Shown: in pieces, positions 46,241-58,604 of the stretch
Layout of the letters: each line of letters opens with the position of its first letter
Numbering within the stretch: position 1 is the first letter of the stretch
Source: Kuschelorhynchus macadamiae
Taxonomy: Eukaryota; Arthropoda; Insecta; Coleoptera; Curculionidae
Assembly (NCBI GenBank): GCA_030620095.1
Contig: JAUTXW010001311.1
Span: forward strand, 1,073,501-1,137,500
Direction: 5' to 3'
Length of the DNA: 64,000 nucleotides
Made by a program: the position numbers and the translations under genes
The notes under the pieces: generated by a model
Databases searched by the model: none
What the model was told of the DNA's origin: nothing
The model's input: only the letters and a program-made list of their open reading frames with translations

Positions 46241-49200
46241 ATGCAAACAAATCATTATGATAGTATACATTTAAGTTAATAACTTTACTGTAACAAACAC
46301 AAGAGACACTCAACAAAAAAGTATCTATACAGGTTGCAGATGTTGCGCTAACCTTGATCGGTATCTTAATCATTAGGGTAATAGTAAAACTATCCAAAAG
46401 GTGATACAGAGGAGACAGATTAAAACTGGGTATTAAAAAATTTACATTAAAATTACCTTCTATAATGAAAGTAAAATTAGGTTTATTTTATATTAATTTT
46501 ATACTTTTACTCTTGTGTGAATTACCTACATAGTGCTATAAATTAAATTGCTTGGTAAGTTGATGTTTTTTATTAATGTTCAGAAACTATAAACTTAAGT
46601 AGGATTGTGTGACTAAAACGGTACAAATTAATAATTTCTAAAATTATTATGGTTTAGCTGCAATGACAGCTTGTTTCTACTTTTTTTAATACTGGCCTAT
46701 ATTATGCTTACAAACCACTATCCCATTTACTAAATAATTAATTCATAGATCCCAAATAAATAATCAAAGTAAATTAATTAAATCTGTCTCAAACCTACAG
46801 GTTTTATACGTTCCTTTGTTGACAAAAAAACACTAAAGAGATTAGAGTAATCTCATACAACCGAATATCAATGTTGCCATGCTACCTAGAAATTATTTTA
46901 AACTCTCTCCAAAATTAAACATATATTATAAACTTATAAAACTTTTTTGGTTCATAGTCGAAATTCTAAAAAACAAAATGAAAATGTATTGCCGTAAAAG
47001 TCTGCCCGAATAGTATATTTTGACATTTTTTATACTGTGAATAAATCGACGAAAGTGTTTGTATATTTATGACTAAAATTATTTCAAGAATTAATTTGTT
47101 TATATGTTTATTAAATTATTTCCTGCAAAAATGGTAAATACTTTTTCTTCAATTACATCTGGAAAGTGAACTTCTGCAATTATTTTTCTCCATTTAGAAT
47201 CAGTTGTTTTATTTTTTATAAGTTCTAATTTCATATGTTTTTCAATTCTTGAAAGGTTTTTATCTGATTGAAATCTTATATAATTATTTTCCCTTTTTTC
47301 CTTTCAATATCGTTAGTATATTCTAAAGCCCAATTTTGTCAGTTCAAAGAATAAACGTTGTATTCACAAATGTAAATTCTACATTATTTCTAAAATAAAA
47401 TGTACAAAATATTAATATATCTAAAATTTTAACTCACTGCAATACGCATTTAAGATAAAAGAAGTTTTGATGCTTTCAAAAGATCTAGAAAAATTACATT
47501 TAAAAGCATTATGGCAGCGTATATGCCAAACATGTCAATTAAAATTCAAATTGGCACAAACTCCATTGCATAATAAACATTAAACAAAAACATTTTTTTT
47601 TCTAAGTTTTATAGTTTTGTTTGTTTAAAAAAAAATCCTATGTAAATTAGGCTAAAATAATGACTATCTCTTCTCCTTTCATGACGTGGTTGAAAATCTA
47701 TTTTATATTTCTTTCCATCCGTGTCAACATCATATAAATCTCCCTTAAAGCAGCGATGATAGACGCTCTGACATTTTAAGATTTTTAATTCTTTTAGACG
47801 TATTTTTAAATCAAATTAAACTTTTATTCTATTATCGTTTCAAATACCAAAATACGTTAAAAAGTGTCTTTTGTTAATGAATTCGTTATTATCCGCTATT
47901 CTTCATAGCTGAACAATTTAAAGCTGGCCATGGAAACACAAAAATAATACTTAATAATAATTTTAAGAGCGTATTTGCCCTTTAGCAGTGGTTTAAAACT
48001 GTGCATGTAAAAAAGAAGAAATTTAATGTATTAAGTAATAAATAGTAAAGGTACAAACGAATGAAAATTTAATTTTTCCTTATATTCATTGGCCGTAAAA
48101 TAAATGAGAACAAATCAAAAAATATATATACAGGCTTACGAAATAACAACTATTATTATTATTAATATGATATGGCATTAGTTGTTCATAAAGTCTGAGA
48201 TTCATGTAAGTAACTTTTTTAGTATTAAGCAAAAACTTAAGGATTTAAAAGCTATCGTCATTTCAACTCTTTTTAGCGAAGTTAGAAATTCAGTTCAAAT
48301 TACCTGTGGGGTGCGTTTGTAGATGACGTATAGGAGAGATGACATTGTTACCTGTGGCTAGAACTACCATATGCTAGTCATCAGGATCTATATGTATTTC
48401 TTAGAATAATTCTATGCAAGCCGCTTAAATGGAATACAGGTGATGCCAGGAATGGTTTTTAACCGACTTGTAAATTTGACTGTATGTATTTATTATAACC
48501 CTACTGTGATGAAATAAAAATACCTAGACGGGCCTTTTTACCGCTGCTTATCTCATGTACTTTTGTAAGCCTGATTTAAACATATTGATAGAAACAGGAC
48601 CAGCGGCTTGTCTCGTCTCGTCTCGAAAAATCTCGTCTGGACTTTGAGGATATTAACTTCTCTGGTTAACGGTTAAATAAATGTGTTCACTAACATGAAA
48701 TTACACTCACGCTGTATCTGTAAACCGCGTGCGTTTACAAATTGCTACTCTATGGCATCTGCCTGATCGCTAGTCCCTTGAAAATGCTTTTTAACCCTTT
48801 GTTTGAAGAGTCTCCTATCTCTTTGATTTATCACTACATACAATGTTAGCTTTTATAAAATAATAATTTTGTATGATATTATAACAGTGCTGATTGTAGA
48901 CTTTCTGTCAAACATCTTGCAGAGTAGTATACTTCAACATGGTATTAAATAACAAGTTTGAACTCTTTAGGGGTTAAGTGCTTAAAACTAATAGTTTGTT
49001 TTTGATACATGTTATTAGGTTCTTGTATGTTCTCGAAAGTTTTGCAAGTAATAAATAGTCAGTTAAAGATAGATTGTCGTTTTGAAAGGTTCTTCGATTA
49101 AATTATGATTGCCTGCTCCTCAAGGTTTCTTGACCAGTAAAGCAAAAATTATATATTTCTTTTTAGATCGTTATATAAAATAAACAAGATTTCATTAATT

Positions 49201-51393
49201 TTCATACATAAAATATCTTTTTATGGAAAGTGCAAATACTATTTAATTCATTGGCGTATTATTCTTTGCGGTTTGCCGCTATTAAAAGGCAGGCATTAGA
49301 TTTTCAAATTTTTAATATCCAGTGCTTAAATGCATCCAAATGACAAATTCTTTTTTTTTAATTTTTATCTGTTGTGGCTAGCTAGAAATTTTGCGTTTTA
49401 TTTTATCGAGTTAACAATATTTATATGAAAATTAATTAAAATTATTAGATAGCTAGATTAGTATAAAAACCACTATCCAGTAAATTACATTGTGTAAATA
49501 TCATGACTCTGGGCATGTAAGTAGATTATATGAAATTATTATTAATAATAATACACTTTAACCTATACAATGTTAATATGTAATAGGTTTTTCGGAAATA
49601 TTTTACATTAAATGTACAGTTAAATATAAATTTCAATTTTTATCTGATATTTTGCTTATATTGCGAACTTGTTACAAGAAAAATGCATTCGTAGACAACA
49701 TTATTGGAAAACTAAGAAGTGTCTAGCTTATTTAATTTTGATTTATTGCCATGGTTCCGTATAAAATCAACCACTGTGTGGCGCTGGCGGCGGCGATGGT
49801 AACATCCTGGATAAAAATTAAGTTACTATTTTTTTTGTAAAATAATATATCGCAGCCAAATATTACATGTAACTCATCCATTAAGGTACTTTTTTTCTTA
49901 AAATTATTTAATTTTTCTTTCTTTTTAATTACGAAATAAATCTCATTTAGACAAAAGAGTTATGGTAATTTTTAAACGCAACTCTATTTTAAGGAGCTAC
50001 TACTTTCTGAATTTCTGCTTCAAGAGAACAAAATTAAAAACAAACAATTCTAGGATTTTATCAAGCGAATTTTGGACAAGTGTAAGAAGAGGTGTCAAAA
50101 AGGGGCTGTGTAAAACTATTATTATTTGATGGGGTATTTCACCAGCTCTAAATTTAAGAAAAATTAAAATATATTCAGACAATTCCATTTATCTATTTTT
50201 TTTAGTTATTGAAGTTTTTTTTAAAACCCCCTACCCACAGAAATATTAATGAGCCAAAAATTAAGAGTTATTGTGTCCCTGTACATCATGTAGTCAAAAT
50301 ATTAATAATATTATGCTTATTATTAAAATTAAAATATGCTTAAAGGCACAAAACCAAAATGTAAATTTAAAATCAATAAAAAAAAATAAGAAAAACATTT
50401 CATTTTCTAAAAAAGACTGATGTTTAGAAACAATCCAAAATTTCGAAAATTTTTGCAATGCAATGTTTTAGTAAGATAAATCAGAAGAATTTTATTAATA
50501 TAATAATATTTGACATAAATGGAAAGACGTATGTATTTATATCTATAACTTCTCGTCTTGAGTGTCGAGATTGAATGGTGTCGAGACGAAACGAAACAAG
50601 AATACAAGTTTTGTCTCGTCTCACGGCATCACTAGAAATTTACACCAATAATAGTCGTGTTCAATATCTCGTGCAGATTGGACCTTGATTATGATGGGCG
50701 TAGATCTTCCATATTTTAACGGGGCTAAAAAATTAAAGAAAATTGTTGGTCCTTAGTGTAAATACTTGATTTTTTTCCTATTTATGTAATTAAAAAATAT
50801 ACATTAAAATATTTCAAAAAACGAAAAAACACGTCAACGTTTTATTTTCTCAATAGTGATTTTTTTCTTATTATACAGGGTAGTTCCGACAGGGTAAAAA
50901 ATAGTCTTCGAAAAACTAAAAAAAATTCAAAGCGTGAAGCTTATATGAAAACCGGTGAAACACCCAAGTTTATTTTAGCTTTTCGCAAATACATTACGTA
51001 TATACGGGGTGTGCCTAGAAGAATGGAACAGCCCATAGAAACCAAGAGAAAATTAAAAGTGTTCAGCTTATATAAAAGCTAGTGAAAATACTCATGCCTC
51101 TTTTATCTGTTTATGTATAAAGACATTTTTTTTCCCACTATACAGGGTAGCCCTAGGGGATTGGAACGACCTCTGAAATGAATTTTAAATGATTTTATCT
51201 TAAGACAAAAACTTTGAAGTACTTTTTTAATTTTTTGTATATAAAAATTATTTTTTTCTACTACAAGGGGTCGCCCAAGGAGTAAAAAACATCTCCCTAA
51301 AAATAATTTTTATTTTAAAGAGTTAAAAAAAAACGAAAGAGCAAATTATATTTCTTGTATTTCTTTGTATATAAAAAAAAATTCCAATATACA
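46241..51393. other. No gene seen
   Basis: The longest plain stretch of the window: AT-rich, with no open frame of recognisable origin. TCTCG-rich words occur at 48608-48636 (TCTCGTCTCGTCTCG) and 50540-50625 (GAGACGAAACGAAAC, TGTCTCGTCTC), possibly ends of one short element family. ACAGGGTAG words at 50876, 51145 and 54140 recur in similar contexts. It could be intergenic or intronic. Confidence 0.5.
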
Positions 51394-51401
51394 ATGCCAC
51401 C

Positions 51402-53973
51402 CAGCGGCTCGCGGGTGAAAAAGCAAGTGAAGTGCAAATGAACCAAAAAAATATCGCAATAATTTTTTATATGTGGAGGGGAGAATATTTTTTTACGACT
51501 TACCTAAATTTTGTATACTAAATCAATTCTCCTATCCTTCATAGCAGCAAATTTATTTATAACGTCCTTATAAAATGGATGAGTTGCCCTAATATCTTCC
51601 AGAAATTCCTTTTGAACTGAAATATTGCCTAGAGAAGTAAGTTTTTCTTGAGATATTGTATTTCTTAAATAAGTTTTTACACGTTTGAGGCAGGAAAAAC
51701 TTCTTTTCACTTGTCGACGGTATTGTCAAAATAAGGGAAAACAGTTTATATGCTTCGGTTAAAATATTTTTATTTTCATTAATTTTTTTCACTTGATCTT
51801 GCAGCGATATATTCCAATTACTCTCATTGGCAAAAATAAGGCCAGGCTCATTTTTAAGACGTTGACTTTTTGAAAATATTTCCCCATATAACAGTAACTT
51901 ATTTTCAAACGGGCCAGTCGGAAAATTTAGCAGAATCTGCCAAATATAAAATTGTAAGTTTGCACACTCTAGAAATCTTAGTGTCATTTCCATTAAAATA
52001 TGGTCCAATATTTTATAAAAAAGGGTTCTACACCTAGTCCTAATTTCTTCAGGTGAAAGCTTAGCAAGCTTACGTTTGTAATGATTTATTTCTGTAATAG
52101 AATTTGCTTTATCAAACGACATCTCACGACAGCGTTTTATATTGGATATGCAAAAATTAATGTCAATCGATTTTTTTAGAAGAACTTCAAATAGTATGTC
52201 CGTGATTGAAAAAATATCATTAAACACTAATGCCAAAAACGTGAATTAAAAATCGTTCATCTCACCTAAAAATCCTTTCGCAAGCCGGATTGATTGTTCA
52301 TCAGATTTGTCACAGTTTGTAATAAATTCAAAGACGTGTTTTAATTTATTCCAGTCTTGAACAATCACATTTACTAACTTCAAATTTGAAGACCAACGAG
52401 TTTCTGTAATTGTTGGTATACGCCTCGTAGATGCAAATGTAAGAGCATACGTTCGTTTGGCTGAGTGATGAAAAAATGAGGGAATACCACTAAGGCTTGC
52501 AAAAAAAATTCGACATTTAGAAATATTTTTTAGACTTTGCTGCATCACAAGGTTAAGACGATGCGCAAGACAATGGACAAATACAGCCTGCGGAGCTTTT
52601 TCTTTTATTTTTTCTTGAAGGTCATTTAGATGACCAGACATCACACTTGCGCCATCGTAACATTGCCCTATTAATTTATGTTTATAGTTGGTCCAAAATT
52701 TGATCCAATAGAGAATATAAATTATCCGACGTTCTATCGGAGCTGACATTATAAAATCCTAAGAATCTCTCGACTACTGAATCTTCTGAATTAACGTATC
52801 TTAAAATTATGGAGCACTGCGAGGTTTGCATAATATCAGTGGTGTCATCCACTTGCAAAGAAAAAAACTCTGTGTTCATTATCTATTTTTTTTACATGAT
52901 TCTCCATATTAATAAACCTAAAAGCTCTTTAAAATCCCCCCTGTTCATTGACTCGCTGCCCTCATCATGTCCGCGAAAGACTAACTCTTGTTTTGAAAGG
53001 TACAAAACTGCGTCAATTACCAAGCACATAAATAGTCTATTTAACCGGACGTTTTCGTTAAAATGTATTTTATACAGTTTAGCATTTTTTTAAAGCGTCA
53101 GCTATAGTGCTTTGATTTTTTACAAATGCTTTTAGCATTAATTCGCATTTTAAATGCTCCTCCGAGTTTTCATGTTTATGTAAAGACCTTGATGTATTCA
53201 ACATACCTGCAAATCTTTCTTTATTCCACACTGAATATTTATTTATTTTAAACATTTTTTGTAATATTTGACTACTACATAAACATTTGTACGCCGAAAA
53301 CCAGGATGACTTAAAACTTACATTCCATGTTCTGCAACTTTTTTTATTTTTTTTTGCGGAAATTGTCAAGTCAAACCTTGGCTGCCCATCTAATACATCC
53401 CTCTAATCTTGTTCCTTCTATCGATTAAGTGGAGTTTCCAACAAAATGTAAACCACATCCGTGATTGGATTCATTTTAAAGCGAAATATTATAGTCAACT
53501 AATAATGTACATTAATAAACCCGACACCACATAAAGTTGTAACAACACCATAAATAAATATAACACAAAAAAGCCAAGCAAACTGCAAAGGAAATCACCG
53601 GTTGCATCGAAATCCGCGAAAATAAAAGTAAACAACCACACTAAACTGAACGACACGTGGGTGTAGTGTATTGTGGCAGCACTTCGCCAAAAGCGTTTTA
53701 TGGCACTGGTTAACATTATTCTTCTCTGCGGTCGACGTCATCGCCAACGCGTTGTCATGGCAACATAGTAGGAAAATCGTAAACTAAACATAGCACTTCC
53801 AGCAAAGTCAAAGCGGTTTGCGCCACTGTTATAGTTGTTATAATAAAGTTCTATTGAAAGTTTTAAAAAGTAATGCCGCCAACGGTCAAGTAAAATATTT
53901 ATTCGAGATGTACAGTATATTTTTTATCAGTTAGGTGAATAAATGAATGTAAAAACCTGAATAGCCGCCACTG
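51402..53973 (-). mobile_element. hAT transposon with exact 8-bp target duplication
   Basis: ATGCCACC lies directly outside both ends (51394-51401 and 53974-53981), the 8-bp duplication expected of hAT. The right end read inwards is CAGTGGCGGCTATTCAGG; the left end CAGCGGCTCGCGGG is a worn form lacking two bases. The element is 2572 bp with one minus-strand transposase gene. Confidence 0.93.
51504..53474 (-). pseudogene. hAT transposase (ZMYM1/ZBED-like group), broken
   Basis: Starts MNPITDVVYILLETPLNR, followed by stops. The TTF-type finger region follows (SCRTWNVSFKSSWFSAYKC, SRSLHKHENSEEHLKCE). The DUF4371-like catalytic region shows FFSLQVDDTTDIMQTSQCSI (first Asp), GQCYDGASVMSGHLNDLQEK (second Asp), FVHCLAHRLNLVMQQSL and ITETRWSSN. 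The C-terminal dimerisation block LTIPSTSEK joins, after a frameshift at about 51715, to SFSCLKRVKTYLRNT. Other breaks lie near 52243, 52700, 52870 and 53080. About 650 codons in total, near the family length, so this copy is damaged but not deleted. Confidence 0.9.
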
Positions 53974-53981
53974 ATGCCACC

Positions 53982-56869
53982 CTAGGAAAGAAATCCTTAA
54001 AAACAAAAATATTTTTATTTCCATAACGCTAAGTGTTTTAAAAAACGGTTAACCGTATCAAAATTAATCAAAATATTAAGTTTTATTTTAAACGGTGGAA
54101 AACGCCAAATTTGTTTTATTTTTGGCTTTTTTTAGACGCAGGGTAGTCCTAGGGGAATGAAACAGAATAACTTATTTCAGAAAATAGCAAAGAAGGTTAA
54201 GTTTAGTTACTTTTTGCACATGCATTTTAAGGCGAGAAAAACATTAACTACCATATACGGAGAAGTACTACGTTGGGCAAAACATATTTTTTTAAAGTTC
54301 AATGTTTAAAGAAAGGACCCTACACATTTTGATTAAAAGCCAATGTATGTAAAAGTAGAAATAAACTTATACAGGGTGAAGCTGTAGTCCAGAATCCAAT
54401 CATTTTTCTTTTATATTCGACACTACCTAAAATATTAAAATTCCAATTTTTACTAAAAGCTTTATTTCACTAAATAACGATCAGATTTTGCTGTATTTGT
54501 GATAGTTTTATCAATTTTAATATACAAGTTTTATAACGTATTGCATTATCTGAAAAATCTAGATCTAATCTGTTTATGGTTACTAAAATTGTCACATTTT
54601 AATTATAACCTAATGCATATTGTCAATATATACAGCTTTATTAATATAAGTGAAAATAAAATGATACAAGGTGTTTCAGAAAATTCTAGAGAAACTATGC
54701 GATTATGTTATGTCAGATTCACCTGATTTTTCGTAATAATTCCTCAAAGACTGATATAATTCTATTAATATAATACTAATACAGAAGGTGTTTGATAAAT
54801 AGTATCTTTTTTTTTTCTAATAATTTCAGTTATATCGATTATATAATATATCTATTACGTCATTTACAATAAAGAAAATTGTAAAATAAGTGTGGATTGT
54901 AACGCAAAAAAGTTATATGCCTACATATTATTAATATTATTATATTAAGTCAATTCATATACAGAATGTGACTTGAATAGATGTTCTTTTATTATTTGAA
55001 CTAGTCAAGATTAAAAATTAAAATTTGCAAACTTTAATACCAGACTAATATGCTCATTTGTGATGCATGTGTGTTTCGTGATTAAACAATTTAAGATGGC
55101 GGCTGGCAGCCATCTTCAAAAAAAATTAATGGAAAAAGGAGTTGAGTAGCACACCTTTTAAAAGCCCTTAGCAATTTTAGTATATCCTCAAATTATGGAG
55201 ACATCGACATTACACACAGAAATAATTATCAAAAAGTAGGTGAATCTGACAGAACCATAACAGCATAGTTAGTATAGATTTTATGAAACCCCTTGTATTA
55301 TTTTGTTCTTAATTAAATTAATAATAATATGTCATCGATAATTAAAATGAGTCAGTTTTAGGGAATATCTAAATATTCCAGCTGTAAAGTAATGATCCTG
55401 GTGAACTTGTGTATTAAAATTCATGGCCAGTCTAATGTCATCTATGTACAAAAACTTTCGTTACAATTATTTAATTTTCATTTAATTTTGATAAACACGT
55501 CAAAAATTCACCAAAATCGGACTATTTGTGTGAGTGTAATGAAGCTTTTAATAAAAAGTGGAATTTTAGTGTTGTAGCTGCAGCCGAATATGAAAAAAAA
55601 TGTACGAATTCCTAAATACAACCACATCCTGTCAAGTTTATGGTTACTACCTTAGCTTCTAGTAATAAATATTTTAGAGGACTATCCTATTTAAATATGT
55701 ATTAATTAACTAAAATTTAAAAAAAAATTCATAAAATATGAAATATGTAAAATAGTAGTATATAAAAAACTAGAGGTAGGAGTAAGTTTTGGCCCTGAGA
55801 GCTTTTGATCAGGAGGCCGAAACCTATAACATATTAAATTTTCAAAAAAATTGACCTAAAGCCATTTTCCATAAGAAATGTGTGGGGTTCTTTAAGATTA
55901 AAATTTTACTGCTTTTTGATGTAACTCTTTATTTCATTCTTATAAAATATTTTTACAGGAAAATTATTAGTATGGAATAGGTTAAGATAACCTAAAATTT
56001 ATATTCGTATTTCATGATTTGTTTTCAGCAATTCCTGGCCTTTGTTGGTTGGGAGTACTTTTATTTTTTAACGAGATGTACCTATGTTTTACTTTACAAA
56101 ACGAAAGTAAACCCTAAACTCTTTTTTACAAAAAGTTAATGCTATCTTTGAAAATGATTTAAAAAATGCTCAACCTTTGTGGTAATTCAAGATAATTGTT
56201 TCTCGAGGACGTGTTCTATTAGCATAAAACGACAAACAGAATAACCCACACACATTTTACTGCTACTTCTTTTACTATGTTTTAATTTATACGAGCAGTA
56301 GCCAAAAGTAATATGGTGTTTCCACCCTCGCTTAAGAGACTAACTTAGTTTTAGTGGGCATTGTTTGTTAATGCACATCCGTAGTTGACAATTGTAACGG
56401 AGACATAAGAGTCCATTAATTTGGATAATACTTGGGTTTACGACCTTTTTACATTTATGAGATGCCGCGATATTGAGGTGTCTCGCTGGGGAAATAGTGA
56501 CACAGCAACTCTCTCATCGTATATTGAATTTTATATGTATTTTATCCTATAAAGGTGCCCGTCTTCATGTATCCCGTTTTATGTTCAGCAAACTTATAGC
56601 TCGTAGCAGCACATCTGAATAGGATAATGCCTTTTATGCGAAGTGCGGGTTACTTTAGATTTGGATTGCAAATACAAGAAATAAAGATTCCCGTTTCCAT
56701 TCTGTTTAAACAAACTTCTTTCGCATATTCTCATTTATTATCCTTATTCGAACATAACCGGTAAAATTTGCAGTTACCTAAAACAAAATACCTGTATCTC
56801 TAATAAATATTATTTGAAAAAAGCAGAACCAGTTATTTAATGAATATTAAAACTAATTTTACTTTAGTC
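53982..56869. other. No gene seen; one short palindrome
   Basis: Non-coding. At 55094-55117, AAGATGGC and GCCATCTT form an 8-bp inverted repeat around an 8-nt loop. ACAGGGT words at 54139 and 54373 resemble transposon ends but have no partner that I can see. Confidence 0.45.
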
Positions 56870-57160
56870 CCTTTTGTAATCGTGAAAAAATCACCTTCCG
56901 ATACTTCGGCAGGTCTTTGCATTTTAGGGTCCCTGGAAATATTCCCCCATTTCTGTGATTCTGTCGGTCTGTCAGTCTGTCATTCTATCTGTATGCGGCA
57001 TAGCTGAATGTCTTTTGAAGTGGATAATATGAAAATTACTAATATTTCAGTACTTGTCCCACTGTACAGATTGTTTATCATTGTAAAAATAAATACTTAC
57101 GAAATTATAGTGGCGGATTCGTGATTTAAGAAGAAACCTTTTTTCCACTTTTACTCCACA
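56870..57160 (+). repeat. Dispersed repeat family fragment (plus)
   Basis: TGTAATCGTGAAAAAATCACC, TTTAGGGTCCCTGG, CTGTCGGTCTGTCAGTCTGTC and GCGGCATAGCTGAA match the head of the family. It breaks off after about 200-290 bp. Confidence 0.7.
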
Positions 57161-57169
57161 AAATAGAGA

Positions 57170-57785
57170 AAATAAGAAATAATTGTACCAAATTACCTTA
57201 AAATTTTAGTCTGTGTTCTTTAGTGCTGGGTCCACTGTGAAGGTTTCCGAGGAATGACGCTGAAAAATATCTACGATTTTGGACGTTTCGGTTTTGCTCT
57301 GTCTTCAGCAAACTAACAAATAAAAAACTAAAAGCAATATATATCTTATCTTTTATATAAAAAATTTAACCGAAATGGCAAATTTCTGACAGAATGTCAA
57401 TTTAAGGTTGTTATTTTTATGGTTAAGATAAGGTGAAAAAAACGTATTTAGTATTTGGCACATTTAAGAAAGTGTTATTAAAATTAACTGAGCAAGATGC
57501 TACACGATTTTTGAAATTTCCTATTTTTTATGTAAGTTTCGTGTTCTTTAATTCTTTTGGCTAATGGCCTGGGAGGTTTCGCATATCTAAATATTATTGC
57601 ATTGACACGTCATTTTATAAATGACATTTTTTGTACTTTCTTGTTCATTGTTAGGTTTTGTTTTTGTAAGTGGCCTTCGAAGCGTATTTTGTTTTTTAAA
57701 AACCGTTTTACTAAAACGTTTACCTATTCCTTTTATTTTATAGTATAAGTTAGGTATATTTGGTATAAAGAGGTTTGAATCTATT
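57170..57785 (-). pseudogene. Penelope-like element, 3' part, minus strand
   Basis: Minus-strand reading: FIPNIPNLYYKIKGIG, STKNVIYKMTCQCNN (entry to the GIY-YIG nuclease) and, after a gap that removes the YIG part, PLAKRIKEHETYIKNRKFQ. The 3' untranslated part to about 57174 matches the 3' end of the plus-strand copy at 60512-60745 in inverted orientation. It contains CTGAAGA, 12 nt, GAAA (complement of 57286-57308), the hammerhead-like core spacing seen at 4212, but its stem II hardly pairs. Confidence 0.8.
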
Positions 57786-58604
57786 AGGTTTTTTTCAAAT
57801 GTACCTGCAGATGAAACTTTAAACATAGTAAGAAATAAACTTGAGGATGATAATAATCTTGGTGAACGTAGATCAATAAACATTAATACTATTCTAGAAT
57901 TATTAACTTTTTGTGCAAAAACCAACAATTTTCAATACAAAAATGAGTATTACCAACAAAATTTTGACATGGCTAGGGTGTCTCTTTCGTATCTTTTCCT
58001 AAGTTATATTTCTATGGAAAAGGTTGAATTAAATTATGTTCAAACTTACGATCAACATTTAAACGATTTTTTAAATCATATTATCACCAAAGAACTGACA
58101 ATTAAGTTTACTATCGAAAAAGAAGCAGGCCAACAACTTCCATTTTTACAAATTACTTGTACTCTATCATATAGACTTTTATCTCCTTTTTTAACCATCA
58201 TTGGATGATTTGAGTAAACATTTAAGTATCTGTTTAGTAAGTAAACAGAAAACCTACACACACAGATACTTAATTAAATCATCCAATAATGGTTAAAGAA
58301 AAGTTCTACGAAGTCTGTGTAATAGAGTACGCATAATTTGTAAAGATCAAAATTTTGTAAAAAAAATATAAAAACATTTTAAATCAAAATCCTAATGATT
58401 TCATTGAAAAATATTTTTGTGAATTTGAGAATCCAAAATTCAATCCATCCAAAATAGACCATACATACCTAACTTATCTAGTAAAATAAAGTGACTAAGG
58501 TAACGTTTTAACGTAAGAATGATCTTTAAGACACAAAATACGCTCAGATGCAAACCTACAGAAACAATACCTAGCAACGAACAAGCAAATACAAAAAATA
58601 TTAT

